35,453 nt of DNA from an uncultured Arthrobacter sp. (GCF_902805515.1 NZ_CADCTE010000132.1:1-35453); one strand, 5' to 3'; counted from the first letter of the stretch, positions 7,248 through 15,544 are shown. Translations and numbers: made by a program. Notes: a model not told the origin generated them from the letters alone.

Positions 7248-8122
7248 GCGCCCAGCCTCCGCGCGAAGGTCCGCTGGGCCAGGCGCCAGCCGAGCACCGT
7301 CAGGGCAATCAGGAAGAGCAGGTGGACCGCGGCGAGGCCCGGCGGGATGGCGTGCCCGTAGGTCAGGGCCCGCCCCAGTTCCGTGCCGTGCCACAGCGGT
7401 GAGATCCAGCCGATCCAGCGCAGCAGCAGCGGAAGGGTGTCGAGCGGGAAGAAGGTTCCGGAGAACAGGAACAGCGGGGTGGCGATGAAGCGCATCACGA
7501 GGGCGAACTGGCCCTTGTCCTCGGTGAGGCTTGCCGCGTAGGCCATCAGGGGCACGCCGAAGGCCAGGCCGCTGAGCACCGCGACGGGCACGGCGGCCCA
7601 GCCCCAGGGCGACGGCGAGGCCCCGAAGAGGGCGACGATGGCGAAGTAGATGACCGACATCACCGCCAGCCTCAGGGTGACGGCGAGAATGTGGCCGTTG
7701 ACGATCTGGTGGGTGCCCAGCGGGGAGGCGTGCGGGCCGTAGTAGACCCGGCGCCACTTGAAGCCGTCCATCACCGGGTAGGTGAATTCGTTCGTCGCCG
7801 CCATCAGGGCGGCCGAGGCCAGCAGGGCGGGGGCGAGGAAGGCGAGGTAGCTCACGCCGCCGAACGTCCCGGCCCCGGAGCTGTCCACCAGGCTGGCCAG
7901 GCCAACCCCCATGGCGAAGAGGTACATCACCGGGGTGCCCACGCTGGAGGCGAGGATTGTCCACCGGTAGCTGTTCATGACCCGCAGGACATGTTCGGCG
8001 TAGTACCAGGAGCCGAAGGCACGGGCCCGGGCGGCAGAGACCTCAGGTGCATGGGCACGCAGCCCCGGCCCCGGCGTCCCGGCGGATGCCGCGGGGCGGG
8101 CACCGGTGCGGTGCTCAGTCAA
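7244..8122 (-). CDS. ABC-2 type transporter permease (first subunit)
   Basis: A 292-residue permease with about six helices after a 50-residue soluble start. The ABC-2 end signature is present (ATPLFLFSGTFFPLDTLPLLLRWIGWISPLWHGTELGR). The start codon is TTG 8122, chosen because GGAAGGAG lies five bases before it and because it overlaps the end of the ATPase gene by eight bases. No ATG or GTG fits better nearby. It is the middle gene of the three-gene exporter operon, with translational coupling likely at both ends. Confidence 0.85.
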   Translation of the reverse strand: MTEHRTGARPAASAGTPGPGLRAHAPEVSAARARAFGSWYYAEHVLRVMNSYRWTILASSVGTPVMYLFAMGVGLASLVDSSGAGTFGGVSYLAFLAPALLASAALMAATNEFTYPVMDGFKWRRVYYGPHASPLGTHQIVNGHILAVTLRLAVMSVIYFAIVALFGASPSPWGWAAVPVAVLSGLAFGVPLMAYAASLTEDKGQFALVMRFIATPLFLFSGTFFPLDTLPLLLRWIGWISPLWHGTELGRALTYGHAIPPGLAAVHLLFLIALTVLGWRLAQRTFARRLGA

Positions 8123-9056
8123 CGAGGCTCCTTCCGGTCAGGCGCAGGAACACGTCCTCGAGGGAGGACCGGCGCACCAGGGAGGTGATGGGGTGGAGGC
8201 CGCGGGCGGTGACCTGCTCGAGGGCCGCCTCGCCGTCGGAGGCATAGATCAGGACCCGGTCGGGCAGGGTCTCGAGCCGCTCCCCGATGCCCTCGAGGTC
8301 GGCCGCCACGGTGGTGTTGCGTTCGGAGCCGAACCGCAGTTCGAGCACTTCGCGGGTCGAGTGCTCCCGGATGAGGGTGGCCGGCGACCCCTCGGCCATG
8401 ATCCTGCCCTTGTCCACGACCACCAGGCGGTCGCACAGCTGCTCGGCTTCGTCCATGTAGTGGGTCGTCAGGATCAGGGTGACCCCGGACTCCTTGAGGC
8501 GGAAGAGCCGGTCCCAGAGGATGTGGCGGGCCTGCGGGTCAAGGCCCGTCGTCGGCTCGTCGAGGAGCAGGATCTTCGGCTCGTTGATCAGCGACCGGGC
8601 GATGGTCAGCCGGCGCTTCATGCCGCCCGAGAGCGAGTCGACCTTGGCGCCGGCCTTCTCGGTCAGCTGCGCGAACTCGAGCAACTCGTCGGCCTTGGGC
8701 TTCAGGTAGCTCATCGGCAGGCCGAAGTAGCGCCCGTACACCAGGAGGTTGTCGCGGACCCGCAGTTCCTCGTCGAGATTGTCCTGCTGCGGCACGACGC
8801 CAAGGTGGGCGCGGACCTCGGGGCCGTGCCGTTCGGGGTCGAGGCCCATGATGGAGAGCTCGCCCGAGGTGCGCTGGGAGACCCCGCCGATCATCTTCAT
8901 CGTCGTCGACTTGCCGGCTCCGTTGGGGCCCAGCAGCCCGAAGGCCTCCCCTGCCGGCACCTCGAAGGAAATCCCGTCGACGGCGGCGAACTCGCCGTAG
9001 TGCTTCGTCAGGGCGCGCGCGGCAATAACAGGCTCAGCGGTGAGGTCGGGAGGCAC
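8115..9056 (-). CDS. ABC transporter ATP-binding protein (NodI/DrrA-like)
   Basis: A 313-residue ATPase with every motif in order: Walker A GPNGAGKST (43-51), Q-loop VVPQQDNL, signature LSGGM, Walker B ILLLDEP with the D-loop TTGLD, and the switch His in TTHYMDEAEQLCDR. The C-terminal extension of about 80 residues (VLELRFGSER to the end) is typical of DrrA/NodI-type exporters. GTG 9056 follows TAGGCT by six bases, so translation is probably leaderless. It powers the two permeases downstream. Candidate cargos include drugs, lipids or surface glycans; nothing in the neighbourhood decides this. Confidence 0.9.
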   Translation of the reverse strand: MPPDLTAEPVIAARALTKHYGEFAAVDGISFEVPAGEAFGLLGPNGAGKSTTMKMIGGVSQRTSGELSIMGLDPERHGPEVRAHLGVVPQQDNLDEELRVRDNLLVYGRYFGLPMSYLKPKADELLEFAQLTEKAGAKVDSLSGGMKRRLTIARSLINEPKILLLDEPTTGLDPQARHILWDRLFRLKESGVTLILTTHYMDEAEQLCDRLVVVDKGRIMAEGSPATLIREHSTREVLELRFGSERNTTVAADLEGIGERLETLPDRVLIYASDGEAALEQVTARGLHPITSLVRRSSLEDVFLRLTGRSLVD

Positions 9057-9062
9057 CAGCCC

Positions 9063-9068
9063 AGCCTA
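9063..9068 (-). promoter_or_regulatory. -10 box TAGGCT of the ABC exporter operon (leaderless)
   Basis: TAGGCT on the minus strand stands six bases before GTG 9056, the same geometry as at other genes in the window. Confidence 0.5.
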
Positions 9069-9132
9069 GGCCAGAAAAGTCATTGGGACTAGCCAATCCG
9101 GGCACGAGCACGGCGAATGGACGGCCCGCGCG

Positions 9133-9203
9133 CCCGAAAACGACTGACAGGCCCGAAAACGACATTCGCACCGCATTTATCGGGTGCGGATGTCGTTTTC
9201 GGG
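9133..9203. repeat. Large hairpin plus extra half-copy after folD (CCCGAAAACGAC repeats)
   Basis: Arms 9152-9172 and 9183-9203 pair over 21 bases with a single G-U type mismatch and a 10-base loop. The outer part of the left arm, CCCGAAAACGAC, is repeated directly at 9133-9144. The hairpin begins 11 bases beyond the folD stop codon, so it probably ends the folD transcript before the ABC operon. The A/C-rich motif with a satellite copy is unlike an ordinary terminator and looks like a mobile or dispersed palindromic element. Confidence 0.65.
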
Positions 9204-9214
9204 TGCGCTTGCGC

Positions 9215-10102
9215 CTAGAGCCGGCGCTCGGCGGCGTCGACGACGTTGGCCAGCAGCATCGCCCGGGTCATGGGTCCGACACCGCCGGGGTTGGGCGACA
9301 GCCAGCCGGCGACCTCGGCCGCGGCAGGTTCGACGTCGCCGGAAAGGACCGCCTTGCCCGTCTCGGGGTCCTCGATGCGGGTGACCCCGACGTCGAGCAC
9401 GATCGCCCCGGGCTTCAGCTGCGCCGCCTTGATCATCCCGGGGAAGCCCGCGGCGGCCACGACGACGTCGGCCCGCGCGAGGTGGTCCTCAAGGTCGGTG
9501 GTGCCGGTGTGGGCCAGGGTGACCGTGGCGTTGACCGCCTTGCGGGTCAGGAGGAGCCCCAGGGGCCGGCCGACGGTGACGCCGCGGCCGACCACCAGCA
9601 CGTTGCACCCCGCGAGCTCGATGCCGTGGCGCCGCAGCAGCTCGATGATGCCGTTGGGCGTGCACGGCAGCGGCGAGGCCATCGGCGCGCCCACATTGAG
9701 CACCAGCCGGCCCAGGTTGGTCGGGTGCAGGCCGTCGGCGTCCTTGTCGGGGTCGATCCGCTCAAGGATGCGGTTCGTGTCGATGTGCTTCGGCAGGGGA
9801 AGCTGGACGATGTACCCGGTGGTTTCGTCGTCGGCGTTGAGCCCGTCGATGACCTCCTCGAGCTCCTCCTGCGTGATGGTCTCCGGCAGGTCCCGGCGGA
9901 TCGAACGGATGCCGACCTGGGCGCAGTCGCGGTGCTTCCCCGCGACATAGGATTTGCTGGCCGGGTCGTCCCCCACGAGGACGGTGCCGAGGCCGGGCTG
10001 CACGCCGCGGGCGGCGAGCCCGCGGACCCGCACGGCGAGCTCGTCCTTGATCGCGGCGGCCGTGGCCTTGCCGTCGAGGACGCGGGCAGTAGTGGTGCTC
10101 AT
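9215..10102 (-). CDS. folD: Bifunctional methylenetetrahydrofolate dehydrogenase / methenyltetrahydrofolate cyclohydrolase
   Basis: 295 residues, the normal FolD length. The N-terminal catalytic domain has YVAGKHRDC with catalytic Lys56 and the [10 protein letters not shown] strand. The signature [11 protein letters not shown] and [10 protein letters not shown] lead into the Rossmann domain with [18 protein letters not shown]. The C-terminus has the family motif [14 protein letters not shown]. The enzyme interconverts methylene-, methenyl- and 10-formyl-tetrahydrofolate with NADP in the cytosol. ATG 10102 has GGAGA about seven bases upstream. It lies downstream of glyA, whose product supplies methylene-THF, so the order matches the pathway. 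The gap between them contains a hairpin and a possible tiny gene. Confidence 0.97.
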   Translation of the reverse strand: MSTTTARVLDGKATAAAIKDELAVRVRGLAARGVQPGLGTVLVGDDPASKSYVAGKHRDCAQVGIRSIRRDLPETITQEELEEVIDGLNADDETTGYIVQLPLPKHIDTNRILERIDPDKDADGLHPTNLGRLVLNVGAPMASPLPCTPNGIIELLRRHGIELAGCNVLVVGRGVTVGRPLGLLLTRKAVNATVTLAHTGTTDLEDHLARADVVVAAAGFPGMIKAAQLKPGAIVLDVGVTRIEDPETGKAVLSGDVEPAAAEVAGWLSPNPGGVGPMTRAMLLANVVDAAERRL

Positions 10103-10260
10103 GAACGTTCTCCGGTCGTTTCGGGGGTCTCGATCAGTTCAAGAAGGAATGCCTTCCCGCGGTCACAGCACCCGGTGAAGCAGCATTCCGCGCTGGGAAT
10201 GTCGAACTCCCCGGACGCCGCCCGGGAGGAGGCGGCGCCCGCGGGGAGTTCTCCTACCAC
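10099..10260 (-). CDS. Possible 53-residue Cys-rich small protein between glyA and folD
   Basis: Starting from GTG 10260 (overlapping the last codons of glyA) a frame runs to TGA 10099-10101, which overlaps the folD start as ATGA. The predicted peptide contains [20 protein letters not shown], with two Cys pairs. The four-base overlap with folD suggests translational coupling. Against it: no ribosome site at sensible spacing, and the first part coincides with a strong hairpin (10204-10251). I recognise no family. It could be a chance frame. Confidence 0.25.
   Translation of the reverse strand: MVGELPAGAASSRAASGEFDIPSAECCFTGCCDRGKAFLLELIETPETTGERS
10204..10251 (-). terminator. Hairpin directly after glyA
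   Basis: On either strand, a 9-bp outer stem (GAACTCCCC with GGGGAGTTC) encloses a second GCCGCC/GGCGGC stem. It starts three bases after the glyA stop. No U-run follows on the minus strand, so it may attenuate rather than fully stop transcription into folD. Confidence 0.55.
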
Positions 10261-11543
10261 TCCTCGTGGCCCGGGTACAGCGGGAAGTTGGCGGCGAGCG
10301 CCGATACCCGTGCCCGCAGGGCGGCGACGTCGGGGGACGGCTTGAGTGCGGCGGCGATGATTTCGGCGACCTCGGTGAACTCGACGGCACCGAAGCCGCG
10401 CGTGGCCAGCGCCGGGGTGCCGATGCGCAGCCCGGAGGTGACCATGGGAGGCCGCGGGTCGAAGGGAACGGCGTTGCGGTTGACGGTGATGCCGACCGAG
10501 TGGAGGAGGTCCTCCGCCTGCTGCCCGTCGAGGCTCGAGTTGCGGAGGTCGACAAGCACCAGGTGCACGTCCGTGCCGCCGGTCAGGACGGAGACGCCGT
10601 GCTCGGTGACGTCGGACCCGGTAAGGCGTTCGGCGATGATCCGGGCGCCCTCGAGAACCCGCTCCTGGCGTTCCTTGAATTCGGCGGATCCCGCGATCTT
10701 GAAGGCGGTGGCCTTGGCGGCGATCACGTGCATCAGCGGCCCGCCCTGCTGGCCGGGGAAGACGCTCGAGTTGAGCTTCTTGGCCCAGTCCTGCTTGGCC
10801 AGGATGACTCCGGAGCGCGGGCCGGCGAGGGTCTTGTGCACGGTCGAGGTCACCACGTCGGAGTACTGGACCGGGCTGGGGTGCAGGTCCGCGGCGACGA
10901 GCCCGGCGAAGTGGGCCATATCGGTCCACAGCAGCGCACCCGTCTCGTCGGCGATGGAGCGGAACGCCTCGAAGTCGAGGTGGCGCGGGTACGCGGACCA
11001 GCCGGCGATGAGGACGTCGGGCTTCTCGGCGAGCGCCTGGGCGCGGACCCGGTCCATGTCGAGCCGGTGGGTGTCCTCCTCGACACCGTAGGCGGCGACC
11101 TCGTAGAGCTTGCCGGAGAAGTTCAGCTTCATGCCGTGGGTGAGGTGCCCGCCGTGGGCCAGTGAGAGGCCCATGATCTTGTCGCCCGGCTTGATCATGG
11201 CGGCGAGGGCGGCGGCGTTGGCCTGCGCTCCCGAGTGCGGCTGCACGTTGGCGTACTCGGCGCCGAACAGCTCCTTGACGCGGGAAATGGCGAGGTTTTC
11301 GGCGACGTCGACGTGCTCGCAGCCGCCGTAGTAGCGGCGTCCCGGGTAGCCCTCGGCGTACTTGTTGGTCAGGACCGAGCCCTGGGCCTCAAGCACGGCG
11401 CGGGGTGCGAAGTTTTCGGAGGCGATCATTTCGAGGGTGTCCCGCTGGCGGCTCAGCTCGTCGCGCAGGACTGCGGCGATCTCCGGGTCGATCTCGGACA
11501 GCGGGGCGTTGGTGACGGAATCGGTCAGGGGCGAAGTGGTCAC
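10254..11543 (-). CDS. glyA: Serine hydroxymethyltransferase
   Basis: 429 residues, typical of actinobacterial GlyA. It shows [31 protein letters not shown] near the start, the PLP-binding segment with [11 protein letters not shown] (Asp208), and [16 protein letters not shown] with the PLP Lys237. The enzyme converts serine and tetrahydrofolate to glycine and 5,10-methylene-THF, the entry point for the folate one-carbon pool used by FolD next door. GTG 11543 is preceded by GAAGGA at six bases. A likely -10, TAGCCT, lies about 36 bases upstream, giving a short leader with no visible riboswitch. Confidence 0.97.
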   Translation of the reverse strand: MTTSPLTDSVTNAPLSEIDPEIAAVLRDELSRQRDTLEMIASENFAPRAVLEAQGSVLTNKYAEGYPGRRYYGGCEHVDVAENLAISRVKELFGAEYANVQPHSGAQANAAALAAMIKPGDKIMGLSLAHGGHLTHGMKLNFSGKLYEVAAYGVEEDTHRLDMDRVRAQALAEKPDVLIAGWSAYPRHLDFEAFRSIADETGALLWTDMAHFAGLVAADLHPSPVQYSDVVTSTVHKTLAGPRSGVILAKQDWAKKLNSSVFPGQQGGPLMHVIAAKATAFKIAGSAEFKERQERVLEGARIIAERLTGSDVTEHGVSVLTGGTDVHLVLVDLRNSSLDGQQAEDLLHSVGITVNRNAVPFDPRPPMVTSGLRIGTPALATRGFGAVEFTEVAEIIAAALKPSPDVAALRARVSALAANFPLYPGHEEW

Positions 11544-12086
11544 GAAAGGTCCTTCGGTGGTGGGGTGCTTTACAGCTCAGGCTACCCGCAGCACTGTGGT
11601 GCAGCCCACTCGGGACGGCGCGCAGCGGCGGAAGTAACCCCCGGCCCAGGCGTGCGATCCGTGGTTGGCACAGTGCCCCGCAGGGTCTTTTGGGCCCTCG
11701 CCCGGCTCCCTGCAGTGCGTGCCGCTTCCCGGTGGTTGCCCACCCTACGCCAGTCGCGGCGCCACCTATCCTAGCCGCAGCGCTCCGGACGGTGCCACCC
11801 GGGCCGGTGGATCCCGGCGCACCTTACGCTGTCGTCCGCAGTCCCGGCGGCGGTCCCGGCAGCGGCGTGGGCGGCGGCTCCAGCGCCGTGTCTGGCGCCG
11901 TAGCGGCGTGGGTACCGGCCTGCCGCCGGGGAGGCCTTTCCGGCGATGTGATGCTCCTCATGGAGGGCTCCGTTTGGGGCCGGCGCCGGAATACCCGTGG
12001 ATTTGGGCCGGTTGCACCGTTCACATGCCCGGTCTCAGCCGGGCCGATGGATGCCGGTGCCGACGCCGGTGGAACAGGGCGGGATA
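11544..12086. promoter_or_regulatory. 543-bp divergent region between glyA and the monooxygenase
   Basis: On the minus side it holds the glyA ribosome site and a TAGCCT -10 box. On the plus side TATCCT at 11767-11772 is a plausible -10, but it would give a leader of about 300 bases to the monooxygenase. Bases 11780-11930 are a low-complexity GGC/GGT-rich stretch. I see no convincing gene or RNA family on either strand. Confidence 0.4.
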
Positions 12087-13178
12087 GTGGACAACGAAGT
12101 GCGCGAGACGGATATCGTCGTCATCGGGGCAGGCCAGGCCGGCCTGAGCAGTGGGTACTACCTGCGCAGGCGCGGGATCGAGCCGGGCAGCGGGTTCGTG
12201 ATGCTCGATGCGAACGACGGCCCCGGAGGCGCCTGGCGCCACCGCTGGCCATCGCTGACGTTCGATGCCGCCCACGGACTCCACCCGCTGCCGGGCCTGC
12301 CCTTCGAAACCCCCGACCCGAAGGAGCCGTCCTCGGCCGTCGTGACCCGCTACTACGGCGCCTATGAGGCGGAGTTCGGGCTCCCGGTGATCCGCCCGGC
12401 GCGGGTGGCCCGGGTGGAACGCATCGACGGTGGGGAAGGCCTCGAGGTCACGGGCCGCGAGGGCATCTCCTGGCGGGCGCGGGCCGTCATCAATGCCACC
12501 GGAACCTGGGACAGCCCCTACCTGCCCTACTATCCGGGGCGGGAGCTCTTTCGCGGCCAGCAGCTTCACACCCACGGGTTCCGCGCCGCCTCCGACTTCA
12601 CCGGCAAACGGGTCCTCGTGGTCGGCGGAGGGACCTCGGCCGCCCAGTTCCTGCTCCAGCTCAATGACGCCGGCGCCAGCACGGTCTGGAGCACCCGCCG
12701 GCCCGTGGAATGGTTCGACCGCGACTTCACCCCGGAATGGGGGCGGGACATCGAGGCCGCCGTCAACGCCCGCACCCGCGCCGGGCTTCCACCGAAGAGT
12801 GTGGTGGGCACCACGGGCATTTCCCGTACGGCGCAGTATGCGGCCGGCATCGAGGCGGGAATCCTCGTCTCCCGCGGGCCGATGCGGCGGCTCACCGAAC
12901 ACGGCGTCGAACTTGAGGACGGCACCTACGAACCCGTCGACGTCGTGCTTTGGGCCACCGGTTTCCGGGCCTCGATCGACCACCTGGCCCCGCTGCACCT
13001 GCGCGAGCCCGGCGGGGGCATCCGCATGGACGGCGTCCGGGTGATGCGCGAGGACCGCCTCCTGATGGTCGGCTACGGTGCATCCGCCTCCACGGTGGGG
13101 GCCACCCGCGCGGGCCGCGCCGCCGCCCTGGCTGCGCTGAAGGTTCTTGGCTCCCGGGAACCGGTGCCTGCCCGGTAG
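12087..13178 (+). CDS. Flavin-dependent monooxygenase / NAD(P)-binding oxidoreductase
   Basis: 363 residues. The FAD-binding Rossmann motif is GAGQAG (residues 14-19, in DIVVIGAGQAGLSSGYYL), and a second dinucleotide site is GGGTSA (180-185) after KRVLVV. Just before it is FRGQQLHTHGF (155-165), close to the FxGxxxHxxxF-type fingerprint of flavin monooxygenases (YhfW/CzcO, Baeyer-Villiger and FMO group). The VVLWATGF motif and a C-terminal GYGASASTVGATRAGRAAA segment also fit. The substrate is unknown. GTG 12087 is chosen because the FAD motif follows at the right distance and AGGGCGGG lies just before it. purU starts 25 bases after the stop. Confidence 0.85.
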   Translation: MDNEVRETDIVVIGAGQAGLSSGYYLRRRGIEPGSGFVMLDANDGPGGAWRHRWPSLTFDAAHGLHPLPGLPFETPDPKEPSSAVVTRYYGAYEAEFGLPVIRPARVARVERIDGGEGLEVTGREGISWRARAVINATGTWDSPYLPYYPGRELFRGQQLHTHGFRAASDFTGKRVLVVGGGTSAAQFLLQLNDAGASTVWSTRRPVEWFDRDFTPEWGRDIEAAVNARTRAGLPPKSVVGTTGISRTAQYAAGIEAGILVSRGPMRRLTEHGVELEDGTYEPVDVVLWATGFRASIDHLAPLHLREPGGGIRMDGVRVMREDRLLMVGYGASASTVGATRAGRAAALAALKVLGSREPVPAR

Positions 13179-13191
13179 CCCGGGACCCCGG

Positions 13192-13197
13192 TAGCCT
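13192..13197 (+). promoter_or_regulatory. -10 box TAGCCT of purU (leaderless)
   Basis: TAGCCT lies six bases before GTG 13204. There is no ribosome site, which supports a leaderless transcript separate from the monooxygenase. Confidence 0.5.
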
Positions 13198-13203
13198 TGG
13201 ACG

Positions 13204-14061
13204 GTGACCGCACCAGCATCGAGTTCCTATTCCCTCACGCTCTCCTGCCCCGACCGGCCGGGCATCGTCCACGGTGTGTCCGGGGCCCTCGTCGCCGCCG
13301 GCGCGAACATCACCGAGTCCCAGCAGTACGGGAGCCCGGACACGGGCACCTTCTTCATGCGCGTGGCGCTGGCCACGGACGCCGGTGAGGCCGAACTGCG
13401 CCGGCAGCTGGAGCCGGTCGCCGGTTCCTTCGGCATGGACTGGGAGCTCAACGTCGACGGCACGCCCACCCGCACGCTGATCCTGGTCTCGAAGGCCGCC
13501 CACTGCCTCAACGACCTGCTGTTCCAGCACCGCTCCGGCACGCTGCCCATCGAGGTTCCGGTGATCGTCTCGAACCATCCCGATCTTGCCGACCTCGCCG
13601 CGTTCTACGGAGTGGAGTTCCACCACATCCCCGTGACCCCGGAGACGAAGGAGGACGCCGAGGAGCAGCTGCGCGCGCTCATCCTTGAACACCGGATCGA
13701 CCTCGTGGTGCTCGCGAGGTACATGCAGATCCTCAGCGACGGGCTCTGCGCCGACCTGCGCGGGCGCGCCATCAATATCCACCACTCCTTCCTGCCCTCC
13801 TTCAAGGGGGCGCGCCCCTACCACCAGGCGCACGCCCGCGGCGTGAAGCTGATCGGCGCCACGGCGCACTACGTCACCGGGGCGCTTGACGAGGGCCCGA
13901 TCATCGAACAGGAGGTGATCCGGGTCGACCACGCCCGCAGCGTCGAACAGTTCGTGGCCATCGGGCGGGAGCTGGAGGGCCGCGCCCTGGTGCAGGCCGT
14001 GCAGTGGCACGCCGAACATCGGGTCCTGCTCGACGGGCAACGGACCATCGTCTTCAACTAG
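13204..14061 (+). CDS. purU: Formyltetrahydrofolate deformylase
   Basis: 285 residues, the normal PurU length. An N-terminal ACT domain (LTLSCPDRPGIVHGVSGALV, then NITESQQY) is followed by a formyltransferase-like hydrolase domain. That domain has VSNHPDLADLA, DLVVLARYMQIL, the catalytic NIHHSFLPSFKGA (Asn191, His193) and TGALDEGPII with Asp229. The enzyme releases formate from 10-formyl-THF, balancing the one-carbon pool; the ACT domain senses methionine/glycine in known members. The start is GTG 13204 (leaderless). It sits near folD and glyA but faces the opposite way. Confidence 0.95.
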   Translation: MTAPASSSYSLTLSCPDRPGIVHGVSGALVAAGANITESQQYGSPDTGTFFMRVALATDAGEAELRRQLEPVAGSFGMDWELNVDGTPTRTLILVSKAAHCLNDLLFQHRSGTLPIEVPVIVSNHPDLADLAAFYGVEFHHIPVTPETKEDAEEQLRALILEHRIDLVVLARYMQILSDGLCADLRGRAINIHHSFLPSFKGARPYHQAHARGVKLIGATAHYVTGALDEGPIIEQEVIRVDHARSVEQFVAIGRELEGRALVQAVQWHAEHRVLLDGQRTIVFN

Positions 14062-14064
14062 GGT

Positions 14065-14084
14065 GGTTACCTATAGTAGGTTGC
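14065..14084 (+). promoter_or_regulatory. tetR promoter and operator, shared motif with the oxidoreductase promoter
   Basis: GTTACCTATAGTAGGTT (14066-14082) overlaps a TATAGT -10 box (14072-14077). The equivalent sequence at the convergent oxidoreductase promoter, CTTACCGATGGTAGGTT read along that gene, matches at 14 of 17 positions and in the same orientation relative to the gene. Autorepression is therefore likely. Confidence 0.6.
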
Positions 14085-14101
14085 GAGAAGGATGCGTTGA
14101 T

Positions 14102-14743
14102 GTGAAGACCGGGACAGGTGACGTCATGAGGGAAACAGGTCCGCGCAGGCTTTCCAGGGCGGACCGCCGGCAACAGCTGCTTGAAACGGCGTTGCTGATC
14201 GTGCGCGAGGAAGGCGCGGATCGGCTGACGCTGGGACATCTGGCGGCCCGGGCTGGAGTATCCAAACCCATCGCGTACGAGCATTTCGGCAGCCGCTCCG
14301 GTCTGCTGATCGAGCTGTACAGGTCTCTCGACGGCGACCAGGTGCGGAAGCTCCGGACAGCGTTGGCGGATGGGGCGGGTACGCTCCAGGACACTGCCGT
14401 TCTCCTGGCGACCACTTACATCCATTGCGCTGCCGATACCAACGGTGATTGGCAGGCTGTCGGCGCGGCTTTGGCCGGCAGCGATGAGAAGGATGCCGTT
14501 CTCCAGGAAATGATCGATGGTTACGTGTTGCTGTTTGCCACGGCTTTGGCTCCCCACACCCCGCTGGGGCCAAAGGAGCTCGAGCTGCGCTGCATCGGAC
14601 TGGTGGGTGCCGGCGAAGCGCTGGCTGCCGCGATGGTGCGGGGCGGCTGCAGTGAGATCGAAGCCGCACATACTTTCGCGACGCTGATCCCCGCCGGGCT
14701 GGCAGCCTTCGGTGACCGCGTGTCGACGTCGTCGCTGCGATGA
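14102..14743 (+). CDS. TetR-family transcriptional regulator
   Basis: 213 residues. The N-terminal HTH (RRQQLLETALLIVREEGADRL then TLGHLAARAGVSKPIAYEHFGSR, about residues 23-65) is a typical TetR DNA-binding domain, and a helical ligand domain follows (DTAVLLATTYIHCA to the end). GTG 14102 is chosen for the GAAGGA nine bases upstream; ATG 14126 is an alternative that keeps the whole HTH. The gene is convergent with the oxidoreductase at 14768-15382, and the same operator stands at both promoters, so it probably represses both itself and the enzyme until an electrophile or quinone-like ligand binds. Third codon positions are less GC-rich than in neighbouring genes, hinting at acquisition. Confidence 0.88.
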   Translation: MKTGTGDVMRETGPRRLSRADRRQQLLETALLIVREEGADRLTLGHLAARAGVSKPIAYEHFGSRSGLLIELYRSLDGDQVRKLRTALADGAGTLQDTAVLLATTYIHCAADTNGDWQAVGAALAGSDEKDAVLQEMIDGYVLLFATALAPHTPLGPKELELRCIGLVGAGEALAAAMVRGGCSEIEAAHTFATLIPAGLAAFGDRVSTSSLR

Positions 14744-14767
14744 ACCCGATCCGCCGGGCCAATTGAC

Positions 14768-15382
14768 CTACACCGGCAGGCGATCAGCCGTGGTTATCGC
14801 CTGAGCAATGTTCTGCGCAAGCTGTTTTGTCTCTTCGGCAAGGGCTGTGGCCGTCTTCGTCTCGGAGTCATAGAGGTACCGGGTCGACCCCCGCCGGGCT
14901 CCGCAGAAATCCACAATTCCGTGTTCGATCTGCGTGCTGAGGGAGGTCCCGTACCCGTGTCGCTGATAATCGTCGGCGTCACCTCCGGCGATCGGAACCA
15001 GGTGGATGGTCAGTCGTTGCAGCTTCGGCGTCAGCGGCCCGCCTTCCGGTTGGTCAAAGGCCCAGCCATTGACAAAGACGCGGTCGATCCAGCCCTTGAG
15101 CAGCGCCGGCATCGACCACCAGTACACCGGGAAAACCAGGATGAGATGCTGGACCCGATCAAGGCGTTTCTGCTCGGCGGCTACGTCGCCGGGCACTGCG
15201 GCGCCCCGGCGGTAAGCCGAGCGATCACCGGCGTTGAACCGCGGATCGAACTTTTCGGCAGCGAGATCGGCCACCTCGCTCGATACGCCGCCGTCGGTGA
15301 GCGCATCACCAACCTCTGCAGCGACCGAATGACTGAGCGAACGCAGATCAGGGTGAGCAATGACGATCAGGGCCCGCGTCAT
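14768..15382 (-). CDS. NAD(P)H-dependent (quinone) oxidoreductase, flavodoxin-like fold
   Basis: About 204 residues. The N-terminal TRALIVIAHPDLRSLSHSVA is the FMN/FAD phosphate-binding start of the NQO/KefF/MdaB flavodoxin-2 family, and the diagnostic VYWWSMPALLKGW segment followed by DRVFVNGWAF is present at about 85-110. The enzyme should reduce quinones or related electrophiles with NAD(P)H in the cytosol. ATG 15382 is chosen because GGAGAAGG lies just before it; the ATG at 15400 has no ribosome site. The promoter (TATCCT) and operator lie at 15406-15441. Its regulation by the convergent TetR gene is inferred from the shared operator. Confidence 0.88.
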   Translation of the reverse strand: MTRALIVIAHPDLRSLSHSVAAEVGDALTDGGVSSEVADLAAEKFDPRFNAGDRSAYRRGAAVPGDVAAEQKRLDRVQHLILVFPVYWWSMPALLKGWIDRVFVNGWAFDQPEGGPLTPKLQRLTIHLVPIAGGDADDYQRHGYGTSLSTQIEHGIVDFCGARRGSTRYLYDSETKTATALAEETKQLAQNIAQAITTADRLPV

Positions 15383-15405
15383 AACCTTCTCCTTCGACAT
15401 ACTGA

Positions 15406-15441
15406 GTAACCTACCATCGGTAAGTTACTAATAGTAGGATA
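15406..15441 (-). promoter_or_regulatory. Promoter and 23-bp palindromic operator of the oxidoreductase
   Basis: The -10 box TATCCT (15436-15441, minus strand) places the start of transcription near 15429. Directly beside it, 15406-15428 is a palindrome with 9 of 11 positions pairing (GTAACCTACC, ATC, GGTAAGTTAC). Its core repeats the motif at the tetR promoter. The position on the start site fits repression. Confidence 0.7.
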
Positions 15442-15532
15442 CAGCGGCCAGGGTGGCAAGGAAGGCTCCAGCGCGGATTGCGGGACGGCGGAACGACGGG
15501 CGGAACCTGCTGCTGGACCCGACCTGGAGCCC

Positions 15533-15538
15533 TATGCT
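15533..15538 (+). promoter_or_regulatory. -10 box TATGCT of the gamma-carbonic-anhydrase-like gene (leaderless)
   Basis: TATGCT lies six bases before ATG 15545, and no ribosome site is present. Confidence 0.55.
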
Positions 15539-15544
15539 GGCCGT

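Noticed and set aside
10103-11700. Riboswitch controlling glyA or folD
   Set aside because: The glyA leader is only about 30 bases from its likely -10, and the folD leader shows just the simple hairpin; neither has room for, or the conserved core of, a glycine or tetrahydrofolate riboswitch.
11690-12086. Possible coding sequence between glyA and the monooxygenase
   Set aside because: Open frames exist on both strands but are low-complexity (Gly/Pro/Arg), have no ribosome site and show no family motif.
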